A DNA stretch of 60,041 bases. Source: Akkermansia muciniphila (GTDB lineage: Bacteria > Verrucomicrobiota > Verrucomicrobiia > Limisphaerales > UBA1100). Below the pieces are notes generated by a model that saw only the letters and a program-made list of their open reading frames with translations, made no database searches and was not told the DNA's origin. Shown piece after piece: positions 8,377 to 17,464 of this stretch; the stretch's first letter is position 1; each line of letters begins with the position of its first letter. The translations under genes were made by a program, and so were the position numbers. The stretch is taken from NCBI GenBank assembly GCA_945903605.1, contig CAMDOH010000006.1, positions 1-60,041 of the forward strand. The letters are read 5' to 3'.

Positions 8377-9732
8377 ATGAGCACCCTCAACCTGAACTCC
8401 ACCGACCGTCGCACTTTCATCAAGCAAGCTTCCACGGCAACGGCTGCTGTGGCAGCGGCCAATTTGCTCAAAGTGCCTGTCTACGGCCAGAATCAAGCGC
8501 CTTCAGCAAATGTTGTCGGCGCGAACAACAAGATCGTGCTCGGCCACATCGGCGTCGGCGGACAAGGCATGGCACACGTCACGCAAATGAAGCCCAAGCA
8601 CGGCGATAACAACACCGTCTCGGCGGCCGTCTGCGACGTCTCGAAGCATCGCACCGCTGCTGCCGCCAATTCGATCGGCGAGAAATGCGCTCAGATTGCC
8701 GACTACGAAAAAATGCTCGAGCGAAAGGATATCGACGCGATCGTCTGCGCCACCGTTGATCACTGGCACACCAAAGTGTCGGTGGCCGCATTGGAGGCGG
8801 GCAAGCATGTGTACGTTGAAAAGCCGATGACCCGTTACTTGGGCGAGGCGTTCGAGATTTACGACACGGTCAAACGCACTGGAAAGATTTTACAAGTCGG
8901 CTCGCAAGGCTGTTCAGATCTGAAATGGCACAAGGCAGCGTCGCTGATTCGTGAAGGCCGCATCGGACACGTCGTCATGGCGCAAGGCTCGTACATGCGC
9001 AACTCCCCTAAGGGCGAGTGGAACTACGGCATCCAGCCTTGGGCCACCGCCGAGGACATCGAGTGGAAGAAATGGATGGGCCACGTCTCGAAGAAAATCG
9101 CCTTTAACGCGGATCATTATTTCCGTTGGCGAAAATATTATCCCTACTGCGCAGGGCTTCTCGGCGATTTGTTTCCTCACAAACTGCATCCGTACATGCT
9201 CGCCACCGGCAACCCTGAATTCCCGACTCGTGTCGCCAGCGTGGGCAACAAAAAGGTTCGCACTGACCAGCTCACTCCGGGCACTCCCGAGCGCGACGTG
9301 ACGGAGATCGCGCAGATCATCGCTGAATTCCCCAGCGGCATGGTGTTGCACGCCACCTCCAGCACGGTGAACGAAGTCGGCACTCAAGAGATGATCCGCG
9401 GCCACAAAGCCACGCTCACCATGGCTGGCAACAAAGTACAGCTCGATCCCGCACGGCCATTCGCCGAGGAAATCGATCCGTACACCAGTGAGGCGTTCCC
9501 CGGCGAAGGGTTGCCGCCGCATCACAAGAATTGGTTCGATTCCATTCGCAGCAACAAACAACCCAATGCTGGCATTGATCTCGCGATTAAAGTTCAGACA
9601 GTCATCTCGCTGGCGGAAATGTCCGAGCGCTTGAGCATGATGTGCCTCTTCGACGCGAAGACTCGCAAGATCACTACGGGCGACGGGCGTGAAATCAAAC
9701 CGCTGACCTACGGATCCACTGAACTGTCCTGA
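8377..9732 (+). CDS. Gfo/Idh/MocA family oxidoreductase, Tat-exported
   Basis: This 451-residue protein starts with a Tat signal (TDRRTFIKQAS) followed by an Ala-rich stretch. The NAD(P)-binding Rossmann part begins with 'LGHIGVGGQGMAHV' near residue 50, and the conserved 'HVYVEKPMTR' near 147 supplies the catalytic Lys of the EKP motif. The C-terminal half is the usual alpha/beta substrate domain with 'GDLFPHKLHPYM'. Exported Gfo/Idh/MocA proteins are abundant in Planctomycetota and Verrucomicrobiota and act on sugars or polyols, but the substrate here is unknown. It is divergent from the symporter, which may feed the same catabolic route. A strong terminator follows the gene. Confidence 0.9.
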   Translation: MSTLNLNSTDRRTFIKQASTATAAVAAANLLKVPVYGQNQAPSANVVGANNKIVLGHIGVGGQGMAHVTQMKPKHGDNNTVSAAVCDVSKHRTAAAANSIGEKCAQIADYEKMLERKDIDAIVCATVDHWHTKVSVAALEAGKHVYVEKPMTRYLGEAFEIYDTVKRTGKILQVGSQGCSDLKWHKAASLIREGRIGHVVMAQGSYMRNSPKGEWNYGIQPWATAEDIEWKKWMGHVSKKIAFNADHYFRWRKYYPYCAGLLGDLFPHKLHPYMLATGNPEFPTRVASVGNKKVRTDQLTPGTPERDVTEIAQIIAEFPSGMVLHATSSTVNEVGTQEMIRGHKATLTMAGNKVQLDPARPFAEEIDPYTSEAFPGEGLPPHHKNWFDSIRSNKQPNAGIDLAIKVQTVISLAEMSERLSMMCLFDAKTRKITTGDGREIKPLTYGSTELS

Positions 9733-9752
9733 TCCGGAACAAATCTTCACAC

Positions 9753-9787
9753 GAGCGGCGGCCCATTGGCCGCCGCTCTTTTGCTTT
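9753..9787 (+). terminator. Rho-independent terminator after the Gfo/Idh/MocA gene
   Basis: An 11-bp perfect stem GAGCGGCGGCC / GGCCGCCGCTC closes a 4-base loop (CATT) and is followed by TTTTGCTTT. It lies 20 bases after the oxidoreductase stop and upstream of apbE, so these two genes are probably transcribed separately unless there is readthrough. Confidence 0.85.
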
Positions 9788-9830
9788 CTACCCTTTGCTT
9801 TCGTGCGACGCTCTGCAGCATACTGGCCCG

Positions 9831-10760
9831 ATGGAAACCGTCACTGTCGCACGCCACGCGATGGCCACCCGATTTGAGATCGTCCTGCACGGCGCAAATC
9901 CCGTGGCGCTTCGCTCCGTTGCAGAAGGGGTGCTGGATGAAATTGAGCGGATAGAAAATGTGTTGAGCCTGTTCAAACCCAGTAGTGAAGTCGCCCACCT
10001 CAACGCATCAGCTGCTCGTGAACCCGTGCGCGTGACTCCCGAATTGTTCCGGTTGATCGAGCAATCACAGCGCCTGAACATTGAAACTGACGGCGCGTTT
10101 GACCTCACTGTCGGGCCACTGACGCGCACATGGAAACTGGCTGGCGAACGTCGAGTTGTTCCAGATGAAGCAACCCTTCACGAGGCGCGCGCACAAACTG
10201 GAATGCAATTGTTGGAATTGGACGCCGCCAGTTCCACCGTCCGTTTTTTGCGAGAAGGCGTTTCACTCGACTTCGGCGCCATCGGCAAAGGCTACGCCAT
10301 CGAATGCGTCATCGCTCTGCTACGCGAAGCGGAAATCGAAAGCGCACTCGTTCATGGCGGCACAAGCACCGTCGGCACCATTGGCGTCCAGCCCGACGGA
10401 CAACCTTGGCGCATTGCCATCGAATATCCGGACAGTCCCACCGCGAATCTCACCGACCCCAGCGACACGTTGATTGCAACGACTGCCCTCCATGATGAAT
10501 CACTCTCCGTCTCCGCAGTGTGGGGAAAATCATTTGTTGCCGATGGAAAAGAGTATGGCCACGTCGTCGATCCACGCACTGGCTTGCCGACAAACACCGC
10601 TCAACTGGCGGCCGTCATACTTCCTTCCGCAACTGAAACTGACGCGCTCTCCACCGCATTACTCGTCTCCGGCGTGCAGGGCATCGAGGTTCTCCGTCGC
10701 CTTCGTCGTGGAATCCGAACGCTGATTTGGGCTGACGGTCAGACTTTCTCTAACTTGTGA
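9831..10760 (+). CDS. apbE: FAD:protein FMN transferase (ApbE)
   Basis: This 309-residue protein covalently attaches FMN from FAD to Thr/Ser of flavoproteins, in a Mg-dependent reaction. Family motifs are 'DGAFDLTVGPLTRTWKL' near residue 88, 'LDFGAIGKGYAIE' near 145, 'ALVHGGTSTVGTIG' near 170 and 'HVVDPRTGLPT' near 244. I prefer ATG 9831 over the track's TTG 9795 because homology starts at 'ARHAMATRFEI'. No signal peptide or lipobox is seen, so it is predicted to be cytosolic, unlike many lipoprotein ApbEs. No obvious flavoprotein partner (Nqr/Rnf) lies in the window. The 3' end overlaps the convergent helicase gene by 11 bases. Confidence 0.9.
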   Translation: METVTVARHAMATRFEIVLHGANPVALRSVAEGVLDEIERIENVLSLFKPSSEVAHLNASAAREPVRVTPELFRLIEQSQRLNIETDGAFDLTVGPLTRTWKLAGERRVVPDEATLHEARAQTGMQLLELDAASSTVRFLREGVSLDFGAIGKGYAIECVIALLREAEIESALVHGGTSTVGTIGVQPDGQPWRIAIEYPDSPTANLTDPSDTLIATTALHDESLSVSAVWGKSFVADGKEYGHVVDPRTGLPTNTAQLAAVILPSATETDALSTALLVSGVQGIEVLRRLRRGIRTLIWADGQTFSNL

Positions 10761-12777
10761 ACGGCGTCAAACGCCACTCCTCGACCAGCTCCTTTGGAAT
10801 CTCATTCAAGAATCGCGATGGTGACTGCATCGCATCACCGCCGCCGTATCCACCGATGGCTCGCAAAATCGGATGGCAGAAATAAAGCTGATCCTTCGCG
10901 CGGGTGATGGCCACGTAAAAAAGGCGCCGCTCCTCTTCCTCCCCTTCTTCCTCGTCAAGCGAGCGTGCGCTCGGAAACAACCCGTCGCAAAGCATGATGA
11001 CAAACACCACTTTGAATTCCAACCCCTTGGCTTGATGTATGGTCGAAAGTTTGAGTTGCTCGTCATCGCCGCTACGTCCAGCAGCCGACTTCCCCTCATC
11101 AGCCTCAATATTGGTGAGCAGCGCAAGTTGAGCGAGAAAGTCCTCCACCGAATTGAATTGCCGCGCAAAGATGGCCAGCTGCTCGATGTCTTCCTTTCGC
11201 GTTGACCAGTTGGTGTAGTTTTCCTTCAAGTGATCCTCGTATCCAGCATCCACCACCATCTGAATCATTCGCGCCGCATCTGCACGCACCTCGGAGATCT
11301 GCAAAAAAGTCTCCGCGAATTGTGTCCATGCCGGGACGACTTTTTTGGGCACCTTTGGCAAGCATGCCTTGAGAGCGGCGCCCTGTTGGGTTGACTCCGT
11401 GTGTTGGGCTGAAAACAAACTCCACAATTTGTCGGCGCCCTTATTGCCGATGCCCGGCAATAACTTTGCCAGTCGCTTGAAAGCCACTTCGTCGCGTGGA
11501 TTGACAACCAGCTTGAGATGCGCCGCCACATCCTTGATGTGAGCCTGTTCAAAAAAACGGATGCCGCTGGTGATGCTGAACGGAATGTTGCGGCGCGTCA
11601 GCTCAAGCTGCATCTCCAGCGCGTGGAAGTGCGACCGATAAAGCACAGCCATATCGGACATTGGCATTCCCTCGTCGCGAAGCTCAAGCACGCGCTGGGC
11701 GACAAATGCAGCCTGCTCCGCCGAGTCATTGCAGGTGACCAAAACAGGCTTGGCGCCCGGCGACCGCGACGGCTGCAGCTCCTTGTGAAATTGCCGTTCA
11801 TTGGCGATGATGGCGGCGTTTGCCACGGCGAGAATTTGCGGCGTGCTGCGATAGTTGGTCTCAATCTTGTGAACGGTGGCACCGTGATAGCGGTCGGGGA
11901 ATTTGAGGATGTTTTCAAAACTCGCACCGCGCCACGCATAGATGCTCTGCGCGTCGTCGCCTACCACCATGATGTTTCTATTCCGCTCGGCGAGCAGGTC
12001 GATCAACTCACCCTGCAAACGATTCGTGTCCTGATATTCGTCGACCAAAATGAATTGAAAACGTCGTTGATACAGTTCGAGGATGTCCGGCTCCTGACGC
12101 AAAATGCGGAGCCACAGCGAAAGTAGATCGTCGAAATCCACTGCGTTGCTCGTGCTTTTGCGCTCGGTGTATCGCCGCTGCAGATCTTTGATCTGCGGCG
12201 CAAGGTGACTGAAGTGTCCGTATTTCTTGGCGACAGTTTCCTCAATTGAATCTCCCGTGTTCATCACGGAGGAAAAGATGTCGCCGATCAAATCCGGCTT
12301 CGGAAATCGCGTCGCCTTCGTGTCGATGCCAGCATCAGCCACGCAGGCTTGGATCAGTTCCTTCGCGTCGTCACGATCCAGAATACTGAAGTCACGCCCG
12401 AGCTGGATCCGGTCGGCGTGTAATCGCAGCACGCGATTGCCAATGGAATGAAATGTCCCGCCCCATAATTCAGGCAACTCGCGCCCAAGCAACTCGGCCA
12501 CACGCCGCATCATCTCGCGTGCTGCCTTATTTGTAAAAGTAAGCAGGAGGATCCGATCGGCGGGGATTCCTTGTTCCAGCAGCCAGGCGACCCGGAATGT
12601 GAGCGTGCGCGTTTTGCCCGAGCCTGCCCCGGCGATGACCAATGCTGGACCGGGTGGCGCCGTGACAGCGGCGTGCTGCTGCGCGTTCAATTCTTTGGCG
12701 TAATCAATCTGCAGATCGACTGGCGGCCGATACGCCTGCATCACATACTCACGCGTCATTCGGCGAACGATAGCCAC
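10750..12777 (-). CDS. UvrD/PcrA-type ATP-dependent DNA helicase
   Basis: This 675-residue protein is a superfamily 1A 3'-5' helicase for repair and replication restart. Motifs appear in order: Q-motif region 'LNAQQHAAV', Walker A 'GAGSGKTRTLTFR' near 50, motif II 'ILVDEYQDTNR' near 245, motif III 'VVGDDAQSIYAWRGA', motif V 'LSTIHQAKGLEFKVVFV' and motif VI 'RLFYVAITRAKDQLYF' near 640. It is shorter than E. coli UvrD (720) and lacks an extended C-terminal tail. It is divergent from the ABC exporter gene with 72 bases between them. Rep, PcrA and UvrD cannot be told apart with confidence. Confidence 0.92.
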   Translation of the reverse strand: MAIVRRMTREYVMQAYRPPVDLQIDYAKELNAQQHAAVTAPPGPALVIAGAGSGKTRTLTFRVAWLLEQGIPADRILLLTFTNKAAREMMRRVAELLGRELPELWGGTFHSIGNRVLRLHADRIQLGRDFSILDRDDAKELIQACVADAGIDTKATRFPKPDLIGDIFSSVMNTGDSIEETVAKKYGHFSHLAPQIKDLQRRYTERKSTSNAVDFDDLLSLWLRILRQEPDILELYQRRFQFILVDEYQDTNRLQGELIDLLAERNRNIMVVGDDAQSIYAWRGASFENILKFPDRYHGATVHKIETNYRSTPQILAVANAAIIANERQFHKELQPSRSPGAKPVLVTCNDSAEQAAFVAQRVLELRDEGMPMSDMAVLYRSHFHALEMQLELTRRNIPFSITSGIRFFEQAHIKDVAAHLKLVVNPRDEVAFKRLAKLLPGIGNKGADKLWSLFSAQHTESTQQGAALKACLPKVPKKVVPAWTQFAETFLQISEVRADAARMIQMVVDAGYEDHLKENYTNWSTRKEDIEQLAIFARQFNSVEDFLAQLALLTNIEADEGKSAAGRSGDDEQLKLSTIHQAKGLEFKVVFVIMLCDGLFPSARSLDEEEGEEEERRLFYVAITRAKDQLYFCHPILRAIGGYGGGDAMQSPSRFLNEIPKELVEEWRLTPFTS

Positions 12778-12849
12778 GCTGAGCCGGAAGCAAAAGATTT
12801 TACAAGCTGCGGGCAGCCGCTACGTTGTCGGTTCCGAATTGAGCAAGCC

Positions 12850-14676
12850 ATGTCACGCCATCCACAGTTGACCGCCAATATCGATCCGACCTTTGGTGCA
12901 AAATCGCGAACCACTTGGGAAATTGTGGCTCGCGTGGCCATCTACCTCCGCCCTTATCCGTGGATGGCGCTGGGGACGGTCAGTTGTGCGTTGTTTTCAT
13001 TGGCCTTCGCCTTCTCGTATCCAAAACTGACGCAACACGTCATCGACGAAGTGATCGGCAATAAACGCACCGACCTACTTGCGCCCGTCATGCTTGTATT
13101 GTTGGGAGCGTTTGCGATGAGGGAGCTATTCAACAGCCTGCGTATTCGCATCAACAACGAACTTGAGCAGCACGTGATTCTCGACATGCGACGCGATGTC
13201 TATTCGCGGCTACAACGATTGCCCGTGGGCTACTTCGACCAGCGCGCCACAGGCGATTTGATGACTCGCGTGATCGAAGACGTGAACAGTGTCGAGCGAC
13301 TGCTAATCGATGGCACCGAGCAGGGAAGCGTCGCCATCTTGAGCATCATCGGCGTACTTGTGATCCTATTTTTGACCAGCGCAAAGTTAGCGCTCGTGGC
13401 GCTCTCACCCGTTCCGTTCCTGATAATCGGCGCGCTTTGGTACACGCTCACGGCTCATCACCGCTATCGCAAACAACGCGTCGCCTCCAGCGCGATGAAC
13501 GCGCTTCTGATGGACAACCTGCAAGGTGTGCGCCAAATCAAGGCATTCGGTCGCGAGCCGCACGAGGACGCGCGATTTCTTGACCGCGCCGAATCGCTTC
13601 GCGAGGGAACGCTCTCCGTGATGCGCGCGTGGGCGCTGTATTCACCGGCGATGACTCTGATCGCCTCTCTGGGAACGGGCCTTGTCCTTTGGGTCGGCGG
13701 CGGCATGGTGATCGCTGGCGAAATGACCGTCGGGACATTGATCGGGTTCATTTTTTATCTCGCGCTATTTTATGAGCCAGTCCGACAGTTGCACGGACTG
13801 AATCAGTTGCTGCAAGCCGCTCGCGCCGCCGGCGAACGTGTGTTCGACATTCTCGACACAACGGCGGAGGAAAGGCCACCGACCATCGCCACTTCAAAAC
13901 TTGATCATGCGCGCGGCGAGGTTGTGTATGAAAAAGTCTGTTTCAGCTACGGCTCAGAGCGGACGACTTTGAAAGACATTTCACTTCATGCCAAACCGGA
14001 TGAGATGATTGCGCTGGTTGGGCCGACTGGCGCGGGGAAAAGCACACTCGTGAATCTGCTCCCGGCATTTTACGAACACACCGCTGGCATAATCCGAATT
14101 GACGGTGTCGATATCCGATCGATGCGGCTCGAGTCGCTCCGTTCTCAAATCAGTGTGGTGAGTCAGGAACCGTTTCTTTTCAATGGATCGGTCCGTGAGA
14201 ATATTTTGTACGGAAAACTCGATGCCTCGGAAACTGAGTTGGCTACGGCCGCGAGTGCGGCCAACTGTCATGAATTCATCACTCAACTTTCTGAAGGCTA
14301 CGATACGCATGTGGGCGAGCGCGGAGTGAAGCTGAGCGTGGGAGAAAAGCAGCGTGTCTCCATTGCTCGCGCGCTGCTTGCCGACCGCCCCATCCTGATT
14401 CTTGATGAAGCCACGGCCAGCGTGGACACCGCAACCGAACGACTGATTCAAGAAGCGCTGGAGCGGCTGATGAAAGGTCGCACGAGTTTTGTCATCGCAC
14501 ACCGGCTCTCAACTATTCGTCATGCAAGCCAGATTCTCGTGATGCGACACGGTGAGATTGCTGAGCGCGGCACGCATGAAGAATTGATGGCGGTGAACGG
14601 CCTGTACGCCCAGCTTGCTCGAGTGCAGAACGTCACTTTCATCGAGGAGCAATTCGAGAAGCTGTCTCTTGTTTGA
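12850..14676 (+). CDS. ABC exporter, ATP-binding/permease fusion (MsbA-like)
   Basis: This 608-residue half-transporter has an N-terminal six-helix ABC exporter membrane domain (about residues 40-330) and a C-terminal nucleotide-binding domain. Walker A is 'GPTGAGKSTLVNL' near 392, the signature is 'LSVGEKQR' near 494 and Walker B 'ILILDEATASVD' near 514, followed by the H-loop 'VIAHRLST'. It should act as a homodimer that exports lipid or another hydrophobic substrate; lipid A flippase is possible but not proven. I moved the start from the track's 12571 to ATG 12850 because the extension lies inside the divergent helicase gene. Confidence 0.9.
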   Translation: MSRHPQLTANIDPTFGAKSRTTWEIVARVAIYLRPYPWMALGTVSCALFSLAFAFSYPKLTQHVIDEVIGNKRTDLLAPVMLVLLGAFAMRELFNSLRIRINNELEQHVILDMRRDVYSRLQRLPVGYFDQRATGDLMTRVIEDVNSVERLLIDGTEQGSVAILSIIGVLVILFLTSAKLALVALSPVPFLIIGALWYTLTAHHRYRKQRVASSAMNALLMDNLQGVRQIKAFGREPHEDARFLDRAESLREGTLSVMRAWALYSPAMTLIASLGTGLVLWVGGGMVIAGEMTVGTLIGFIFYLALFYEPVRQLHGLNQLLQAARAAGERVFDILDTTAEERPPTIATSKLDHARGEVVYEKVCFSYGSERTTLKDISLHAKPDEMIALVGPTGAGKSTLVNLLPAFYEHTAGIIRIDGVDIRSMRLESLRSQISVVSQEPFLFNGSVRENILYGKLDASETELATAASAANCHEFITQLSEGYDTHVGERGVKLSVGEKQRVSIARALLADRPILILDEATASVDTATERLIQEALERLMKGRTSFVIAHRLSTIRHASQILVMRHGEIAERGTHEELMAVNGLYAQLARVQNVTFIEEQFEKLSLV

Positions 14677-14694
14677 GAGAATCGCAGCAGTCGA

Positions 14695-16839
14695 TCAGAT
14701 CAGATTTTTCAGTTCGCGATGGTTGACTTTGCCTGTCCCCAATTTCGGAATATCCCGCACATATTTCAACTCGCGCGGCAGGCAAAGATTGCTCAAGCCT
14801 TTGGCGCGGATGGCGGCTCGGATTTCCTCCAATGTGACCAATGAGTTGTTGGTGACGGCGATCATGACTTCGCCTTTGTCAATATCGGGGCGCGTGGCAA
14901 CGACCACTTCGGCATTCGCCGCCACATGCACAAAAACTCCGGCCAACGCTTCTTCTACAGCCGTGAGGCTCACCATCTCTCCACTGATTTTGGCGAATCG
15001 TTTGAGCCTGCCCAGCACGTGAATGCAGCCATCGGCATCTACTTTGACGATGTCGCCAGTGTCATACCAACCGCCGAGCGCCTGGAATTGCGCATTGGCA
15101 TCGGGGTTGAGATAGCCCTTCATGATGTTGGGTCCGCGGACAAAGAGGCGGCCGCCTTCGGCAACTCCTTCAACGCTTTCCAGTTTCCATTCGATGCGCG
15201 GCAAGATGCGCCCCGCTGTGCCGTGCATGATGTCACCAGGCGAATTGAAGGAGACAATCGGGCTGCATTCTGTGGCGCCGTAAGCTTCAAGAATTCGCAC
15301 GCCGAAACGCCGGCCCCAAATGGCGGCTGTGGATTCCTGAACTTTTTCCGCGCCTGCAAAGAGACAGCGGAGCGAGCGGAAATCATACGAGTGCGCCTTG
15401 CGCGCATAGCCATTGAGGAAGGTGTTCGTGCTGATCATGATTGTGCAATTGCGGTCGCTGAAGAGCATCGGAACGAGTCGGTAATGCAGTGGATTCGGGT
15501 AGAGAAAACAATAGATTCCGCGCACCAATGGAACCAACGTGCCGATGACGAACCCGGCACTGTGGAAAATGGGAAGGCAGTTGAAGAGGCGATCGCGGTC
15601 GCCAATGTCCGCCGCTGATAGAATTTGCCGAATGTTGGCGAGCAGATTTTGATGCGTCAATTCAACTGCCTTTGGCTGGCCTTCCGACCCGCTGGTGAAA
15701 AGAATGACGGCAGTGTCGGCAAAAGGAGTGTACCGCATCTGCGCCCAAGGCAGGAAACGATGGGCCAGCGCGGTCTTCAACTGGCTCATCTTGGGAATCT
15801 GTTTCGCGACATCTTCCAAATAAAGGAGCTGAATGCCGGCGGCTTGGAGCGGGCTGAGATCTAGTTTCTGTCGTTCGATAAACGCACGTGAGGTGACGAT
15901 CTGCCGTAGTCCAGCCAGATGAGCGCAGGCCAGCATCATGGGCGTGCCTGTGGTGAAATTAAGAATGGCCGGCACTCTTCCCGCAATCCACAGACTGAGA
16001 AAGACGATTGGCGCAGCGTTCACATTAGGGAGCAGCACTCCAATTCGGTTGTCCGTGCCGCAGAGTGCCGACCATCGTTCGGCAAGTAGATCTGCCCGGA
16101 CAAATACTTCGCGGAAGGTGAGTGATTTGTAGGTGTGATCTTCCAATGCATCAGCATGAGGTTGGGTACGTGCGGATTCAGCGGCGGCGAGCAATACTGT
16201 CGGCTGCCCCAATTTCATTTCCACATCGAACCGTTGGGTGATCATTTCTTGTCGGATCCAATTGGTAAGTCGGCGACGGGTTTCCAACCCTGAAAGACCC
16301 ACAAATGTCGGCGGCTGTTTCACCTCGCTGTAGTGGGCGGATATTTTGGTGAACGTTTTCTTCCAACCGCTGTGCGGAGAAAGCAGCACGCGCTCCGTAC
16401 CGCGCAAATAACAGAAAATGACTCTGGCGCGACTCTTCTGAAGCAGAAAGCCGGCACCTTCAAAGATCCTCATCAACGAACCCGTTTGCGAAAGTCGACC
16501 TTCTGGAAATAAAAGTAGCCGGCCTCCAGAGGACAGATGTTCGGAAACGCGCTTGAGCGAATAGGGCGACGCGGTGTCGATGGGATAGGTGCGCCCGTTC
16601 ACCATCAGATAACGGTGCAGCCACGAAGCCTGGGCAGTGGTGCTGGAGGAGATAAAGCGCCAGTCGCCGTCCAAGTCGGCAAGAATGAATAGCCAGTCAA
16701 TCCAGGAAACGTGATTGGCCAAGAGTAGAATTGGCCCGGGCGTTTTCAGAACCTCAATATTGGTGGAGTGGAATCGGAACAACACGCGCAATAAAAACCG
16801 CGCGAACGGGCCAAATAGAAATCTCTCGAACCAGTTCAT
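14695..16839 (-). CDS. Acyltransferase - acyl-CoA/ACP ligase fusion (Aas-like)
   Basis: This 714-residue protein resembles E. coli Aas (2-acylglycerophosphoethanolamine acyltransferase/acyl-ACP synthetase). Residues about 20-190 are a PlsC-type acyltransferase with 'NHVSWIDW' (HX4D) and 'LLFPEGRLSQTG'. Residues about 220-700 are an AMP-forming ligase with 'ILFTSGSEGQPKAVELTH', 'EAYGATECSPIV', 'WYDTGDIVKVDADG' and the terminal Lys region 'PKLGTGKVNHREL'. It probably re-acylates lysophospholipids at the inner membrane. Its ATG overlaps the marR stop by four bases (ATGA-type), so the two are co-translated and the MarR protein is likely to regulate it. Confidence 0.9.
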   Translation of the reverse strand: MNWFERFLFGPFARFLLRVLFRFHSTNIEVLKTPGPILLLANHVSWIDWLFILADLDGDWRFISSSTTAQASWLHRYLMVNGRTYPIDTASPYSLKRVSEHLSSGGRLLLFPEGRLSQTGSLMRIFEGAGFLLQKSRARVIFCYLRGTERVLLSPHSGWKKTFTKISAHYSEVKQPPTFVGLSGLETRRRLTNWIRQEMITQRFDVEMKLGQPTVLLAAAESARTQPHADALEDHTYKSLTFREVFVRADLLAERWSALCGTDNRIGVLLPNVNAAPIVFLSLWIAGRVPAILNFTTGTPMMLACAHLAGLRQIVTSRAFIERQKLDLSPLQAAGIQLLYLEDVAKQIPKMSQLKTALAHRFLPWAQMRYTPFADTAVILFTSGSEGQPKAVELTHQNLLANIRQILSAADIGDRDRLFNCLPIFHSAGFVIGTLVPLVRGIYCFLYPNPLHYRLVPMLFSDRNCTIMISTNTFLNGYARKAHSYDFRSLRCLFAGAEKVQESTAAIWGRRFGVRILEAYGATECSPIVSFNSPGDIMHGTAGRILPRIEWKLESVEGVAEGGRLFVRGPNIMKGYLNPDANAQFQALGGWYDTGDIVKVDADGCIHVLGRLKRFAKISGEMVSLTAVEEALAGVFVHVAANAEVVVATRPDIDKGEVMIAVTNNSLVTLEEIRAAIRAKGLSNLCLPRELKYVRDIPKLGTGKVNHRELKNLI

Positions 16840-17333
16840 CGGCGGCGCCTCTTCGTTGGGGTTGAGCGCTCTGAATACGACTGCCGCGCGATATTGGCGG
16901 CGGCAATCAACTTTTCCATTTGAGCATTGAGCTGTTTGGCTTCAGTCGCACTCAAGTGATCCAGCAGATGCTCGCCGGCAAGATAATGTTCAGGTCGGAT
17001 TTCATCAACCAAACGGCGCCCGCGCGCGGTGAGCTTGACGGCGTATGCGCGAGTGTCCTGCGAGTGATCCGTCCGCTGCAACAATCCTCTCGATTCCAAG
17101 CGCGGCAACTGACCCGTCACATTGGATCGATGCGTCAATAACTGGCGGCTGACTTCGATTTGCGTGCAACCTTGCGGGTATTCGTACAGTAGATTGAGGA
17201 CGTTGAATTGGCTTGAGGTCAAATGCCAGCGGCCAAAGAAGACTCTGCTGGCATCCCAGACCCCTTCCGAAGCGCGCAATAATTGGAGCAATGCGAGATA
17301 ACGCCAGCGGGTTGTCGAAGGGGCCTTGCTCAT
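16836..17333 (-). CDS. MarR family transcriptional regulator
   Basis: This 165-residue protein is a winged-helix dimeric regulator. The DNA-binding part is visible as 'LTSSQFNVLNLLYEYPQG' then 'QIEVSRQLLTHRSNVTGQLPRL' and the wing 'RGLLQRTDHSQDTRAYAVKLT'. The gene overlaps the downstream acyltransferase-ligase gene by four bases and is divergent from pglB. An inverted repeat lies over its own predicted promoter, so autoregulation is likely. The ligand could be an acyl or aromatic compound, which is common for MarR proteins but not visible here. The start codon lies about where transcription should begin, suggesting a leaderless mRNA. Confidence 0.9.
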   Translation of the reverse strand: MSKAPSTTRWRYLALLQLLRASEGVWDASRVFFGRWHLTSSQFNVLNLLYEYPQGCTQIEVSRQLLTHRSNVTGQLPRLESRGLLQRTDHSQDTRAYAVKLTARGRRLVDEIRPEHYLAGEHLLDHLSATEAKQLNAQMEKLIAAANIARQSYSERSTPTKRRRR

Positions 17334-17340
17334 GCTTCAA

Positions 17341-17369
17341 ATTATGTTTTCACATTGTTGAGACGTCAA
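17341..17369 (-). promoter_or_regulatory. Predicted sigma70-type promoter of marR-aas (leaderless)
   Basis: On the minus strand TTGACG (-35; 17364-17369) and CATAAT (-10; 17341-17346) are separated by 17 bases. Only seven bases (TTGAAGC) separate the -10 box from the marR ATG, so transcription should begin at or within one or two bases of the start codon. Confidence 0.6.
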
Positions 17370-17374
17370 CATGT
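17352..17374. promoter_or_regulatory. Inverted repeat, candidate MarR operator (marR side)
   Basis: ACATTGTTGA and TCAACATGT flank a GACG centre. The core GTTGA-GACG-TCAAC is a perfect inverted repeat. It overlaps the -35 box and the spacer of the predicted marR promoter, the usual position for an autorepressor operator. Assignment to this MarR protein is inferred from position. Confidence 0.5.
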
Positions 17375-17440
17375 TTTCAGCTTCTTAGCTCCATTCTGGA
17401 CATTTCCACATTGCCCGAATGGCACCAAAAAGAGTCTGCT

Positions 17441-17451
17441 CAACATTGTTG
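17441..17451. promoter_or_regulatory. Palindrome, candidate second MarR operator (pglB side)
   Basis: CAACATTGTTG is an 11-base palindrome that repeats the nonamer ACATTGTTG of the operator-like site near marR. It ends one base before the GGAG Shine-Dalgarno of pglB, so a bound protein would block pglB expression. Confidence 0.4.
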
Positions 17452-17464
17452 CGGAGAATAGCTC

